Shown here piece after piece: positions 1-15,500 of a DNA stretch of 64,000 nt. Both the position numbers and the translations under genes were made by a program. Source of the stretch: Zoroaster sp. YZ-2022. Lineage: Eukaryota > Echinodermata > Asteroidea > Forcipulatida > Zoroasteridae. Below the pieces are notes generated by a model, which saw only the letters and a list, made by a program, of their open reading frames with translations, searched no databases and was not told where the DNA came from. The DNA is taken from positions 7,645,902-7,709,901 of the forward strand of contig CM055828.1 in NCBI GenBank assembly GCA_029582265.1, in the 5' to 3' direction. The stretch's first letter is position 1. Each line of letters opens with the position of its first letter.

Positions 1-249
1 CTACGGAGAATAATACTGTATTTACATACCAACTCCTCACATGTGGACCATATGGGAAAAGAAATCCCTTTTTCTGCCTGGAATTTATGTCTCCTTAGCT
101 ACTGAAATACAGTTTACGTATAACTCAGGAAATTAATAAACTGTTATTCGAAAAAAGACAACTTTATGATTATTTCTGAGAAGATTTTTTTTACGCATTC
201 ACACACGTCCACTGCCTGATCCTACGAGGTCAAAATTTGCATAATTGGT

Positions 250-538
250 GGAGTCTAGTCTATATATATCTAGTCGATCGAGAGTAGAGTGCACGTGCGT
301 GCGCGCAGTGTGAGTGCACACCACATGCAGGCTATGCATACTGCGTGTTGTTAATGTTGACGTACGTCCGTGTAATATACATGTATATAGTAGTTTAATC
401 GGTAGCTTTCTCATTGCCATTTGTGCAAGATTCCAGCAGATACAACCCGGATACTACTGGCGAAAAGGGTCCCAAGACCCTAACAGATTTCCCCCGATTT
501 CGGACCGGACCGACCAACGACCGCGGCACAGCATCGCA
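250..538 (+). promoter_or_regulatory. Probable CREB3L proximal promoter and 5'UTR
   Basis: A TATATATA stretch lies near 258-268, about 275 bp before the start codon. The perfect palindrome GACGTACGTC (359-368) has two overlapping ACGT cores, the kind of site bound by CREB/OASIS bZIP factors. The start context is GCAATGG (ATG 539-541). The transcription start cannot be read, so the TATA assignment is a guess from spacing. Confidence 0.35.
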
Positions 539-3500
539 ATGGATGACCTTCTTGGTGGAAACAGTCTTTACGAGAGCGAAGAGAGCGATTTCAAGTACAT
601 TTTGGACTCGGATGTGTTCCATAATGTGGTAAGAATTCTGGTATTTTAACCCACGCTGTCTGGCTCTGATCTGCCAGACGGATTACATATGGAACGCTGC
701 CGTCGGTAGGTTACCATGGTTAGGAATAAGATTTCCTTTCAGTCATGAAATAAACAAATACTAAATAAACAACTCGAAACTTCCACCATTGAGGTCGTAA
801 TCGTTCCATATGATTTACCTGACTACATGCAATGTTGTAGGGAATGTTATGTCTCGCTGTTTTGATTGTTTACCATTGTCACAATATAAGTTTTACCATA
901 CTTCAACTTGTTTTTTTTTACATTGTTTCATTATTATGTATTTATTAATTAGTTTTACCATGAAGGAAGGATACCTAGAACTATTATTTTCCAAGTCTTA
1001 CTGTTTGATTTTCCAGAAATAATTTTAAGTTAACATTATTGTTTATTTTTATGAATAAATTATTTGAAATACTCCTCATACCAGCTTGTACAAGAACTGA
1101 GAAGCGGTTAACAAATTTTATGTATAATTTTTTTTCTCTCAAATTGATTCATGAGTGTCAAATTATACAATAACGTCAAACGGAAAAAGTTGCTAGTTTG
1201 CTACTTTTTTGTTTTTGTTTTTGTTTTTGTTTTTTGTTGCTGTTATATCCATGTCCCTGGCTTGAATTTCATGAATTGAAACCCTATATTCTTCATTTAA
1301 TCATTTTCCCCATTCATGATCAACACAGTCCTGACAAATATGACACAGACAGCAGGATACCAGATAGACACTTCAACATTAAACGAGGGTTACACAATGG
1401 ATAAACTGCACCCATACTTATACGAGTATGCATACTTTCTTTGAATCAAGATATGCATTCGATCGACAACTATCCTATGAAAGTTTCATTTTGGATCTGG
1501 ATCAAATACTGGATCAAATACTGCCCAACACCCCTAAAAGGAGCAACACGGGCAGGGTATGGTGCACAGATGTAGTTGATGGTTTAATTTGCTTGGTTGC
1601 TTAATTTTGTTTTGTTGTATGCGTTCGAACATGGAATTTTTTCTTATTCAGTCAAAAAATTGTTTCACTACTTTGATTAAAATGAAAGCACATCGGACAT
1701 AAATATTTGATACCATCATCAACTTTACACCAAGTAAGTTTTACAATTTTACGTGGAAACTAAAACTGTGATCATTTATTCTTTTGACAGAACCTGTAAC
1801 GTCTTTAAAGATGTTTCTTTTAATTCATGAGTTTCCTTCCTCCACAACCATTTTGTGGATCGGCCAACCACATGACTAATTCTGTCATAAAACAAACGTA
1901 TGGTTTTTGGTATATTATGAAAATGAAATACATTGATGTGATGTCATTTACTTTTAAAGGGATAATATCATCACGATCAACAGGGCATGGAATCAAAGTG
2001 CTAGTTTTAAATTAACTAGCATATTGAACATATTACCACACATGATAAGGTCATATTACCGTTGCTGCTGCATAAATGAGCCAGTAATTTTCAGTCACTG
2101 CTCTGATCGTGACGATATTGTCTCTCTAATGCAACCATGAGAATATTTTACATTCAAATTTTTGGATTTCAACCAACTACCCTCGGAGTTATGATTTTGA
2201 ATCCTTTTGACCATGGTTTTTGAAACTGAGAAGAGCTTATGAAATGTTACAGGTTATTCTTGAAACAGTGAAAGAAATTCTGCAGACCTTCCTTGTTCAT
2301 TGAAATAAAACATTCGCTTTGAAACTCCACACCTATAGTACTTCTCTGAAGTGAATACCAGTCAATAGAAACACTACAGGTGCTTCATATCACATATGTG
2401 CGGCATGTGTGTAGTATGAGGCCTACGCCCACTTCATTCATCAGGGGCCAATCCAATAATGCTTTGTGTTCCATGGGAACTTCCATTCATGCAGGTTTCC
2501 AATAGCACTTGTTGAAAAGTGCCATTCATGCATGACTATGCGTACCATCAGACACTTCACAATTCTAGATTCAGAATTGGCAGGTTAACTCCCTAACCCA
2601 AATTCTTCAACCATTATCGTGTATTGCTGTGTGAATAATTTGAACATACATATTGGTATTGGTTTCCGGTTGATTTCCTGAACTAATCACTATTTTGGGT
2701 CAGTGCTCAGAGCTTTTGATCTATGAATAAATTGAATCCAAAACAAAAATATTTCACGAGACTTAAGGATTTGAATATTTTGGAAAGTACAATTAAGAAG
2801 TACCTTTTATAGCGGTGACCTCGGTAAAAGTAATTTCTTTTACGGGATATGGGTGGTTCTGAAAAAGAACTGTTGGTGTAACGTGGTTTGACCACTGAAG
2901 TGAATCTGCATAATAGCCATTAGGAAACATTTATTTTGATTCACTTACTTGTGTGACCTTAAGTCCAAGAGTCCATCGTTTTCTATCCATTTTTTGTGTT
3001 TGTCTTGGCTTACAATAGTTAGTGTATGTTGGATTTCATATGTAATGGGATACTAGTCGCTTTAAACTTTAAAATTAATTGCTTTTTTTTTTTTCTTCAA
3101 AATTTGTTAAGACATGTATCTTGGTGTTAAGCCGAAGACAGTGGATGAAAATCCTAGTCTGTGATCGTATGATTGTAGTTCAGGATACTGGTTGGTGAAT
3201 CCAAAGTCCTTCCTCTATGGGGAAAGAACTGGCACAGTATGTTATGAATGGCAGGAAGTCGTTTTAAATTGCCAATGGTTGGCCTTCATGTTGAAGGCCC
3301 GGCCAGCCACTACCTAAAATGAACTCCAGTGAAGAAATTACAACAACAAAAATGTGCAGTTTATACCTTGTATGTATTCCCATAGACGGTTGTATTTTTC
3401 AATTTCCAACTGGTAACACCCTGAACAAACATATGCCCTATGTTGTACGATCTGACAACCTTTCAAAAGATGTCATGGTTCTGTGCACTAGGCAAGTTTA

Positions 3501-6500
3501 CTTTTGTACCCTGTCTTTCCTTTTGTGCGGGGTGAATAGGATTTATAAATGTTTGGGAGGACCACACCCATTCATCCTTGGCGGGGAATGTGGCCCCTGC
3601 GAGCTCTGTCTGTGTTCACATAAGATTTTAAAGCTTTGCATGGTGGAAGCACAAATCTAGGAAAGGTTTTTTGAGGTAGCACCCCATAAATTATCTAGTG
3701 AATTGCCAAATCTGATGGCTCTGGGAAGACGGTGATTTGACAACTCAACGCTTCGATCAGTATACGGGGTTTTCCCAGTTTGTAACATTAACAGTTCCGC
3801 ATTGCAATATAACGTGGATTTGATGAACTTGTAAGGGTAAAATGTAATGCATCTAGCTGTTGATCAGTCCTAAAATTTAATTATTGTAGGGGCAAGGCCA
3901 CTTTTCCCGAGTACAATAAACACTTCTACATCAGAATGTCTACATGAATTAATGGCATCAAGGCCAAGACCAGGGCTTTGGAGGTCAATTCTGGTACATA
4001 CTTTGTTAATTATATTCCTCAATAATAATAATAATAATAATGAAAATGAAAATAATAATGAACATTTGTAATGCGCCGGTATCCGTCAAAAGAGACGCTC
4101 ATGGCGCAGTGACACATCAGTGTAAACAATAAAACAAAATACTGTACATGGTAAGAACAATGCAATATAAAGTTACAAGGAACAATGATTGTAAAAAGGC
4201 TGACTGGCCCCGGTCAGAATATGCTAGGCAAAGACGAAAAACCCTGCATACACAACCATGCAAACAAGGTTGATTTGCAAAAAAAAATATAAACACCGAA
4301 GGGATGCTCTTCACAACACCATATGTGTGAAATACGAACACATTTTTTTTTCCTTCCAAAAAAACCCCACCAAGCTTTAATCCAGACATAAGACTAAGGC
4401 TAACAGCCCCAGCCGAAACTACTTGTAGTCTAGCCACAGTCTGCCTTTTGCATTTTGCAAGCTAATCAGATTCCTGCTTGGGGGTTCAAGGATCCTGGGT
4501 TGTCCAGGTCATACTGTAAGAGGTTCCACTGCTGTACTGAGAAGCAAAACCTGAATATTACCCGATACTCTGCTGGTTTGATCATCCAGTGGCATTGAGT
4601 GACCCAGACAAGGGTGTCAGGGAAAGGCCAGTGAAACAGTGGATGTCAGCATGAATGGCGCATAGAATTATCGCTACCTGGAACTATTATTGGGGTTATT
4701 TAAATAATGTTTGATAGACATTTTTGTGATAAAGAGGAATTGGGGGTGGTGGGTGTTGGGGAGGGTCTGAAATAGTTTACACTTGCGTCACAATTCCATT
4801 TTGAACCAAAAACCTGGGTGGAAGTCGGTTTAAACAGAAAATGACAACTGAAAGTTTACTTCATTGAACTCGTCCTGTATAAAATGATGCATTATTTTTC
4901 TGACACTAGTGAAGTTTTAAAAAGAAGTATTGGACTCCAGAAAATGTTGTAGTCACCACTTCTTTCACAGCGGGAGTACCCATATGTTATTGTGGTTTAA
5001 TTAAGTTGGTTACACTTTTTGAAGTTAAGCTCTGAACCTTTTAATTAAACCCACTGAGAATGAGGTGATTTCCTGGTGGTTATTGTTCTTCCGGCCACCT
5101 TTGTGGGGAGAATGGGGGGGATGTCATACACATATGTATATGGTGGGTACCTACATGTAGGGTTTGTTTGCAACTGAAACACCCCACCTGGTGAAATATC
5201 TCCTCAATTTAAATTTGTTTACCATAAATCACTAATAAGCACTGCTAATTTTCTAATTTTCAAGTTTAGTTCTTACATGCTACATGCAGAGATCTGCCTT
5301 AAATTATATACATGGTAACCTTATTATACTGGTCAATGCCATAAGTTACGTCCGAGGTTTTTTTTTTAATAGATTGGATTATGGACCCACCACCCAAAAA
5401 CCTCAGTGCAGTGTTTTAATTGTACTTTTTTAATTACTTAATCTATTTTTTTAAATTACTATCGTCATATATACTGTACACAAAGTGCCCAGTCGTGTAA
5501 TAAATGTGTGCACAACATTGTACTTGAAGAACTTTCATGGCGTACATGTTATATAGTGTTCCACAGACTGATGCACAGTGTCTCAAAATGAAGCCGTGCA
5601 TTGTGGGTGGTCAGCCGGCATGCATGAGAACCTGACCTTTCTGAAACTTGAATAAAACATAAGTTAACAAATTATACAAAATAATTTACGTGGGCACAGG
5701 GGAGATTATGAAAATCATTTTATTAATATTCACAATTTGTTGAATAAATTTACTGTAACTTAACAAATAAAGAACTCAAAAGTATAGTAACTTGCCATGG
5801 GATCTGAAACATGGATAATAGATTTATAATGCAGCAGTGTGTTTAATAGGTCTAGACAGTTAGTATACATAACATGTATGCAATGTGTGCAGTCGACTGT
5901 AAAAGCATATTTTGAGAGGAAGTAAGTGTAAAAATTAAATGGCCATGGGGAAAGTTTTTGTTTTGACATATGAGCCGAGCAGCAGCTGTCTAGACAATTT
6001 ACTCTGTGACAATTATAAATGAGAGTTTTTCTGCTTAAATTACAGCAGATGTAGTGTAAGCAGTTCAGATGCTGATTTGTGTTAACGATAATGACAGTAG
6101 GTACTGATATACAGGACTGTAATGGACTAATTTATTTTAAAAAAACATTTCTTCAGTTCTTGTCTGATTGAATGTACAGGTACTTCTAATGAATGTTAAA
6201 TTTTCATGCATTTTTAATAGAATGTACAGGCATTTGCCAATGAATTTTTTATTTTCTTGCATTTTTAATTGAATGTATTGCTTTAATATAAATCAGATCA
6301 AAATAAATTTTAAAAATACATACGTGTAACTAAAGGTATACATATTTTGAGGATGCTGTGTTTTCATTCTTTTGAGTTACATAATATTTACCAGTGTGTG
6401 AGTAACAGACAATTATCCTTCTGAATGTTCTGTGATTCTTTAATTAAATGAAATTTGAGTTTAAAAAAATATGATTTATATGTCAGTGCATATATAGCCT

Positions 6501-9500
6501 GCATGTTATTACTCAGATTGTCGGTATCCTATATATAGCCTGCATGTTATTACTCAAACAGATTGTCGGTATCCTATAATGTGCACAGCCTGGTACCGCA
6601 ATGCAAATTTGTCTGTTTGAACACTCGACTATTGGCCAGTATTGGCCAGCTGGCCGGGCTTGTGTGTGAATAAACGTTGTTACTTTTATTGATTACAAAA
6701 TGCATATTGTCTCTTCTGCTTTACAAACCTGCGAGTTTTGTTTGGATTGGGATGACGTACAAGTACGCGGTAACCAACACGTGTTTGGCTACAAATTAAA
6801 TCCCCCATTGTCCATAAAAAAAGACTTTAAATGGGGTATTTAACATGTGCGTATGGTTCCCATTGAATTTGGTGCGAGTGAGGTATTTAAATGATCAGTT
6901 TCCATTCCTACGTATTGATGTGTGGGTTTAGTTATAATTAATGTATTTTTAGATTGACGTCATTTTCGAAAAACTGCTTTGATGCTAACATTCACCTGTC
7001 ATGTACACAGTAATTAGGACAGTTTTGGGTCCCCCCCCCCCAAGAAAAATGTTCCCAAAAATTTAGTTTTTCGTGAAAACCCTCCTGATATCAGTGCAAA
7101 TTTATGAACAAACCATTGAGGCCACTCCAAGCCATTGCTATGGAAGTCAGTGGCTCCTAATAGCTACATGTATACTGCATAGTAACATAATGCCTCATTA
7201 TGTCTGTTGGTTTTAGTGGTTTGTGATTGACGTATTGCAGGGCATATTATTATGTTCCAGTCTCAGTGGCTGGTGGTGGCTTACTCTTGAGTCTGTGTTT
7301 ACATAATAACTGCTGAAAATCCCAATGATAGATTTTGTTTAACAGTGGTCTCCAGTGGCCTCGGAGTTTTACATACAAGATTACTTAAAAGAGTTAGTGT
7401 GGCTTATATGCACAAATGATATGTGTACAACAAATTGGACATTTAGTGGTTGGGAGTGGCCTCCATGTGTAGCAGGGTTAAAGAAATATGTTGCCAAAAA
7501 CTCAGTTTTTCATTAACGAAAAATGCTCCCAAAAATTCAGTTTTTCGTTATATTTGGCAGAAATATTCTGGAGAATATAATCATTGTGATAAGTAAAGAC
7601 TGTTTATGAAGACACCATATAATCATTGCGAGCTCCATTTCTGTAGTGTTAGCAGGCAAGTACAAGTATCGTTATATTGTACATATACGATATATATATA
7701 GGTACACGTTCATTCCTAATCAACAGGTGCCGCAGAAAATCACGCTTATGACGTGAATGCTTATTTTGTTTTTTTTATAGAGATACCTGCGTATCTTTGT
7801 AGAGATACCCGCCTAAACTGGTTCATTATACAATTTGTTTGTTTATTACGGGATGCCGTTCCCATGGCAAGTAATTAAAGGCTAGGCCGAGTTACCGTGG
7901 CAACTCATCATTTATAAATAAGAATGTGTTGGTATTGCTTTTTGTGAACTGCACTTCGTCATTGTATTTGATAATTTCTTCTTTTTTGGAGCGGGCAATC
8001 ATTCTAAAAATAGTTTTTTTTTTTTAATCATCACATTCAAAGGTAACATGTAAGATATAGCTTTAGATGGTAATCAAAGATAACAAAATTAAATTTTTAT
8101 GAAAATGTTTGATTTTAAATTTTAATTATTCAATGGAAGATGCAAAGTGTGTATTTACCACATTATTCAAATGAATGAATTTTTATCTTAAAAGATTACA
8201 TGGTGTAAAGTTAGTACAAGTATCAATCATCCTGAGAAATGAATTGAAATGAAATGAAAAAAAAAATTATGTTCATAAAAAACAAGTGAACATGTAATTG
8301 TGATGACACTTTCACAGGTTCATTTTATGATGTATTTCTTAAAAACGAGAGGGTTGAATGTTTGTTTACAAAAAACAATGGTGTACATATGTGCCTTCCC
8401 TTTGATGAAAGCATTAAATGTAAATTATTTTGCACTTCAAAATATCTCCACATCTTTTTGGGAAAAAAAATAAGAAATTGCAAAACACATACTGATATAC
8501 CCAATTGTCTTTGGGGAAAACCAGCATTTCACATTCTTTAACCCCAACCACCCCAAATCCTGCAAAATCTTTCCAAGGGGCACTTTTTTGGGAAAAAAAT
8601 TCAGCATTGTTGTAAACTGGTAATTTCACCTCTTCAAATGGGGCAAAATTACTATCTGGCAAGAAGTACAGGTTATAAGTGCTGAATAAGGTTTCTAGTG
8701 AATAGGTCAAGTTAAGTAAAACTTGTAAATGCAGGCCTGTGATTTCTCAGGATTTTTCCCTGATTTCAGTAATTTTTTACAAATCTCCCTTTGCCTCAAA
8801 ATTTTCTTAAAAGAAGAGAAATGTGTCCAAACCTCGGGTTTCTTGTTTGTGGGGGATATGGAGAGTCTTGTAAATCCTACAAAATTAAGCATCCAGGAGG
8901 TTCAGGGGGCTTTGTCCTCTAGACCAAAGGGAGACCCAGGCCTGGTACCCATTCTTCAGTTAACTAATCTTTTAATAATACTAAGACTAAGAGCACTGGG
9001 TTTGGGAATGGCTTGCAGTATGCTATTGTCTGAGGGAAATCAATAAGCAAGCATCATTCTCAAGGGACTCTCTACCACAATAGGTCTCATTTAATGATTC
9101 ATGTAGTTTTTTTTTGTATGTTTCACTGAGAAGGATTTATTGTGGTTGATTGATGGGCAAGTTATTTGTCTGGGGTGAAGTCGGGGAATGAATAGGCGGT
9201 TCTCCCTGCAGAATGGATTAGAGAGTGAACATGTACTAGACAATGGGTGGGATCTACATATTGTGTACATGTCCATTACTGCTGGACCATAAATTTTCAG
9301 GCGAGGTTTTGAAGCAAACGCTTAAGACTCATTTCATTGTGGGAGAGGAAGGGTGCACTCTACCCTTATTTTGATTGTTTATTGTACATTGTACATTTTG
9401 CAATATGTTTGTACTGTGTCCCCCCCTTACCTTCCCTCCTAAATTGGCAGTCTCCCCTCCCCCCCTTTTTTCAGCCACTCTGGAACCACCTTCTGATATC

Positions 9501-12500
9501 ATTAAACATTTGTATTTCACTCATACATTTTGATGTCATTTAAGAAATTCCTTCTGAAGAAAACGACAAGAACTGTTAAGTAAGACTAATTACGGTGACA
9601 CCGTGTGAAATTCTCTGAGTGGTAATTAGTTCTGAAAAGAACTGGATTTCTTTTTCAGAACTAATTACCACTCAATAGAGAATTTCACATGGTGTCACCG
9701 CAATTAGTATTACTTATCCTCTTCACCATGCATAGCTACAAGTTTTACGTAACAAGAACTGAAAACTTATTATCGGTCATCCTGAGCCATGGGTGGATTT
9801 CTTAACTACACTGTATATCATGTATCGTGTATATAACTTGTTAGTAAGGACTGGAGTTTTTATTACTAGATATTTTCTTGGAGAGCAGATATTTCACACT
9901 TATGTTAGACGCCGATTCCTTCTGAGGGAAATCCAGTACTGTACTTCGAATCGAATCAGAAGCTCATTTTCTGAAGTGTCATTAAGCTATGATTATTTAA
10001 CCAGTTCGCGTCGGAGGCCGTGTATACACGCAATTTTTTTTTGCACCGCGGATCGGAGAGCGTCTATACACGCCATAGGAAACTCCGGAATATTTGTATG
10101 CATGCTCGGTTGAGCCACGCACGTACGGTGACATGTTCGGAAGACGTGGCCACGCGCTGTGGAAGCTTCCATTAACGTGTGTGTGGGAAAAAGAAACCCG
10201 CACAGGGGCCCAGAAAAACTTTTTTATTCCCGACGCGAACTGGTTAAGAGATACATTATCTTAGTGTCCCAGAGCAGAACTTGCAGCTCTAGCTCTATCT
10301 CCAGTATTTATCAAAATCGATCAAAAGTGCTGATATTTACTCACTGAAAAAAATAAAAATTGTGAAGAACTATGACATTTCATTGAAAAGGTTCAGATTT
10401 GAACCGCAAACGTGCACATGAAGGCATTATGTTCCATTGTAGTTTCCCATTCAATCCATAGACCTGAGCACAAATATTCACCTATCACCCACTGAACTGT
10501 CGGTATTATGAGCACACATGTCCATACAAGTATACTGTTCCACCCAGCTTATTATGAAATCTCTCACATAACTGCAGTTGTTGAACAGATTACGAGTCAT
10601 AAAGATCTTGCTTAAAGGGACAGTATCGTCATGATCAGAATTTCAACAGGGCATGGAATAGGTGTTCTACTTTAAGGCGAACACAGTGACTCTGAAAATT
10701 ACTGGCTCATTTATGCAGCAGCACCTATCAGGCATGGTATTCTTCCTACTTTTGTAGGAAATCCTACCTTTTTGATTTTGAAAATCCTACCATGAACCCG
10801 GGTTTACGACTAACTTCAGACCATGGAAACTTTCCTTGTGTATCATTTTATTGTAAATACCAAGATTAAAAAAACAGTTTTCTTGCTATATACATGGCTA
10901 TAGAGGTAAACCGCTATAGGCTAGTAATGCCTAATGATATTGGCAAACATTTTTCCTACCTTTTCATTTTCTCACAATATCATTCCTGACCTACATGTAT
11001 TACCAAGCACCTTCGTAACAAAGGTATCGCAACATGTGCCAAAGTTGCTATGAGAATCCCACTCACCAGAATATCTCTGACCTCACTTGAACGCATATTC
11101 CTAAGTATAGTCCTCCCAACCTCGACTTATGCATTAAAAACACTAGCCCCAAACCTCACCGAGAATGACTTTTTGTTTCTGTGGTTTGGTGTGTCTAAAT
11201 ATGCATTGACCTCCTCTCTTATGTCTACCATTGGATGGCAATCGGCCTCATTTTTGGTGAGAGAGTCACTCCAAAACAATACACGTCTTAACCCACTACA
11301 TATAACACATGTTCCTGCTCCTGAAAATCTCTCTTGTGACCGAACTAGGCGTAATCTAGGCATGTGGTATAGCAATGGTCTTCACCATCTACTCTGCAGT
11401 ACAATGTTCAAACTGTTATAGGCCAAATGCGTGCATTTGCAAACTATGCAATCAACCAGCAAATGATAAGACTCATCTTCAGCATTATCGGTGGCTGGCA
11501 AGGGCGCAACCACTGGGGGGGTCGGGGGGCCACGACCCCCCCTACTTTTATGTGGACCTCCCCAACTTCTGGAACATTTTGGTATTTTATGTATACATGA
11601 TCCTAGTAATGTCATTCATGACATCACAATGGCTGCTTGGGACCCCCCCAACTTTCAACACGTGATTGCGCCCTTGGTGGCTGGCTATAGGTTGCAACCC
11701 TACCTCAGGTGTACTCATCAATATGATGAGCATCAATTATATTGTTAAAGCATTATACAGCTTGCAATAAATCCATATGCATAAGTATATACCGGTAAAA
11801 ATTCTATAGGTAATAACCTAAAGGCATTGTTTTTAATATGTAATAATTCTAGTTGAGTGGTTGCTCAATTTGATACGCTGTGTACTTATTATACACATTA
11901 TATTCTTAACTGAATAAAACGATATAACAACAACAATTACCCTTTAGCTGTGAGAGTATATTTCCATACAATACAAGTATACTGTTCCACCCAGCTTATT
12001 ACGAAATCTTTCACATACACAGCAGTTGTTGAATAGATTACAACAGACCATCAACATCTTGCTTAACCCTAACCTTCCCAAATCCTCAAAAATCCTCTCT
12101 GCCAAAGTGAAGGATTTTGACGGAATGAGGTTACATGCTCTTTGCTAAAGTGAAGGATTTTGGAGGATTGAGGTTATTCGGCATACTTGCCTTTCCATGG
12201 TACATGTACATCCATGTTTGTTGTAGTGATTGCCAAGTCGGTGCTTGGGTCAGTGGACACTGTTTATTGCTCCATGCATGCAGGGAGGGTCCCTGGCCAT
12301 GTACATGTACATGTATTACAGATTAGAAACACATGTGTGCATACATGTCATGTGCTTGCTTTACGACTGAAGGATTTTGGAGGATTCAGGTTATGTGTAA
12401 GCAAATGGGCCTAGGAAGTTAGGAAGGATTCAGGTTATGTGTAAGCAAATGGGCCTAGGGAGTTAGGAAGGATTCAGGTTATGTGTAAGCAAATGGGCCT

Positions 12501-15500
12501 AGGGAGTTAGGGTTAATGTATACATCAAGCCCTCTTGCCAAAAAATCATAATAAATAAATAAAATACAAACATTTAAAAAGTATGTGTAAGTACTGTACA
12601 TAAACAATTATCGTCATATTTACTCTGCATGCATAGTTGCATTTATTGTGACAGCCTACGTGGGAAAAACACTGTTCTAAAAGGGTGTCTGGCTTGGGGA
12701 TGGTTGCCATGGTGTATTGTTAATTACGTTACCACTCCCTAGCCAAATATTTTGCAGCACAAACACTGGCTTCCCCAGTTGACTGATTCCAGGTAACATT
12801 GTCAAGGTCACTGAGATGATAAATGCTCTCCTTTTCATAGTCTGTTGCCTTTGCTTTTATAATCGCCTTCAGAATACAAACCCTAGGGTAAACCCTAGGG
12901 ATTGTCCAAGTGTCTTCAATGGGTTCCTTAACCCCCTCTTGACCCTCCTACTATAGCTGCACTGTAGTGAGAAGTTGCTACAGAGGTCAAAACCAGTCAA
13001 AACTGCCCGTTTTGATTGTTGACCCAAATGTGCACACAGGGGCATTTTTGACTGGTTTTGACTGTCATTTTGACCACCCTGAACAATACCAGACAATGTT
13101 TTACCAGTCAAAAATGGTAGACTCATTTTGACCTGTAAATGTACTTACTACACGTAAGGTTTGACAGTGTTTGACTTTTTAAGTGCACTAGATATACCTT
13201 GGCAAGTATACTGTATCAACATTTTGACCCTTGTAGTAGTAGGAGGGTTAATAGCTCCAGAATCTCATTCGATAGGGTGTGGCCAGGTTGACAGAGTGAA
13301 AGGTTGTCAAGAGATGTTTGCTAGAGCTCTGTGTGTGTTAGACTATTCACTTGTTCCCAAACTGTGCATAATTACGGACTGTTTCAGTGTTGGGGTTCTA
13401 AATGGGTATATATACATTGTATGTACCATTTCTGCAACATGAAGTTGTTGGGACTTATGAAATCTGTACAAGAAAAAGAGGACAAGAATGTAATTACTGG
13501 GAATCTCTTTTTTTCTGAAAGGGAAGGGGCACATTGGTAATGTTGGCAAAACTGGATGTTAAAAAAAATAATAATTAATGAGATCACTAAACAATGTAAC
13601 CATGTTTTGGAATTGAAACATTGTTACCAGGAATTGAGAGCATGTCATCCATTTTGAGGTTTTTTTTGGGGGGGGGGGTTGTGAAAATATTGTTTATTTT
13701 ATTAAGCCAAAAAGGAACAGATTTCCTATTGAGAGTTTACATGTATATTTGGAAAGTATCACAAGCACATTAACCCTCCTATGGTTTGACCTTTCAAAAC
13801 CTTTCAAAATCTGCTTACGGGCCAAAATGGCTATCAATAATTATGAACCCTTTAAAACCCTCCAGAATTTGTTGCTACTGAACAACCACACCTTTCAATA
13901 CCCTTTGAAAGGTATTGAAACATTTCAACACCAGTTTGTTCAGAGAGTTGTTACACCTTTCGAAACCTTTCATAGGCCCCTTTTGTCAGACAGTTTTCTC
14001 ACCTTTCAAAACCCTTCAGTACAGCAAACTTGAAAGGTTTTGAAAGGTCTGACAATTCTATGGCAACTGCACTGTACATAGGAGGGTTAAAAGGATATTG
14101 ATTATTTAAGTTTCAACAATTTGATTTACATGATGTACTATATATGTATGAGAAATTGATGAGATGCACAATTGGGTAATGGTTCCCACATCAAATTAGA
14201 ATAAATTTTGCAAATTGAAAAATACAATGTAGGCATCTGGTGTTATTGAGAGATAGAGGGTTGAGGTGACATATGTTTCCCTGTAATTTGATTTTTTTTC
14301 CAGCAGTATTCCTGGTAGTTGTGTGTAGTGTGTGTATCTGTTAGCTTGAGGGTTGCTTTGGAATGGTAATACTAAATCATATGTCCATGAAATATGGATG
14401 TGTCTCCATTTCTCTTGTTTTGCAAAATGGCTTATAAATTGTTCCTTTAAACAAAACGAAGGGTGTGACTTTGATTTTGTTTACCTGCCGTTATTTTACA
14501 TGTTGGGCTCAAGCCAGCCGCACCCCCCATCCCCTTGTTATCATCTGGCAAGCTTAGCAGTTTAGAGACATTGGTTCGAGTCCTGCCGAGGTGCCTGTGA
14601 TTCCCCCCCCCATCCCCGCTCAGACACTTGAGTATACACATTGTGCTGAACTAAAGGAAAGGCAAAAACCATACCAATTGTTATTTGTGCTTGTCTTGCT
14701 AAAATCATTTTTAATATTTTTTCCACTGGTGTTCTAATGGTCTTTGCTTTAAAAAAAATAATAAAATGCATCATTTTAAAATAATGTATTTAGGACTGTG
14801 ATTTCTCGAGATTTTTCCCGATTTCAGGATTGTTTTCAAATCTCCCTTTGCCTTAAAATTTTCTTAAGAAGACAAACGTGTCCAAACCTCTAGTTTCTTG
14901 TTTGTGGGGATAATGGAGAGTCTGTAAATCCTCCAAAAATTAAACATCCAGGAGGTGCAGGGGGCTTTGTCGTCTAGACCAAAGGGAGACCCAGGCCTGC
15001 TACCCATTTTTCAGGATTTTTTACTTTTTTGAAATCACACCCTTGTGTATTATTAGATGACATTCAAAATCTCATTGTTCTGTGTTTAAGTAATGACTGT
15101 TTGCAGCTGACAACATGTAGAAATTCTCTTTCAAGTCGTAACTAGTTCTAAAAAGTATCAGTATACTCTGATCATCTTCAGGAGAAGAGAAGTTTACCTC
15201 GAGTTTTTCATGACGATCAGAGAACCAGCACTTATTACAACACTTAACCCTCCTACAATCAGTGCAATTTTTGAAACAACCCATTCAGGCCACTCCAAGC
15301 CATTAGCTGTTGCCAGTGGCCTCCTATGGTTACCCTCCTGTGCACTGTCACACCACTGAGATTGCAGTGTAAAATAATCTCCCATTGATACATTGCAGGC
15401 CATACTAATATGTTCAAACATTTACAGTGGCCTTGGGTAGCACACAGTTGATTTTGTAAGATTACTTGGAAAGGACAGCAGGCTTATACATATATGTACT

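Noticed and set aside
3319..3660. 113-residue plus-strand open frame
   Set aside because: Cys-rich but without a recognised domain, no splice partner, and lies in intron 1.
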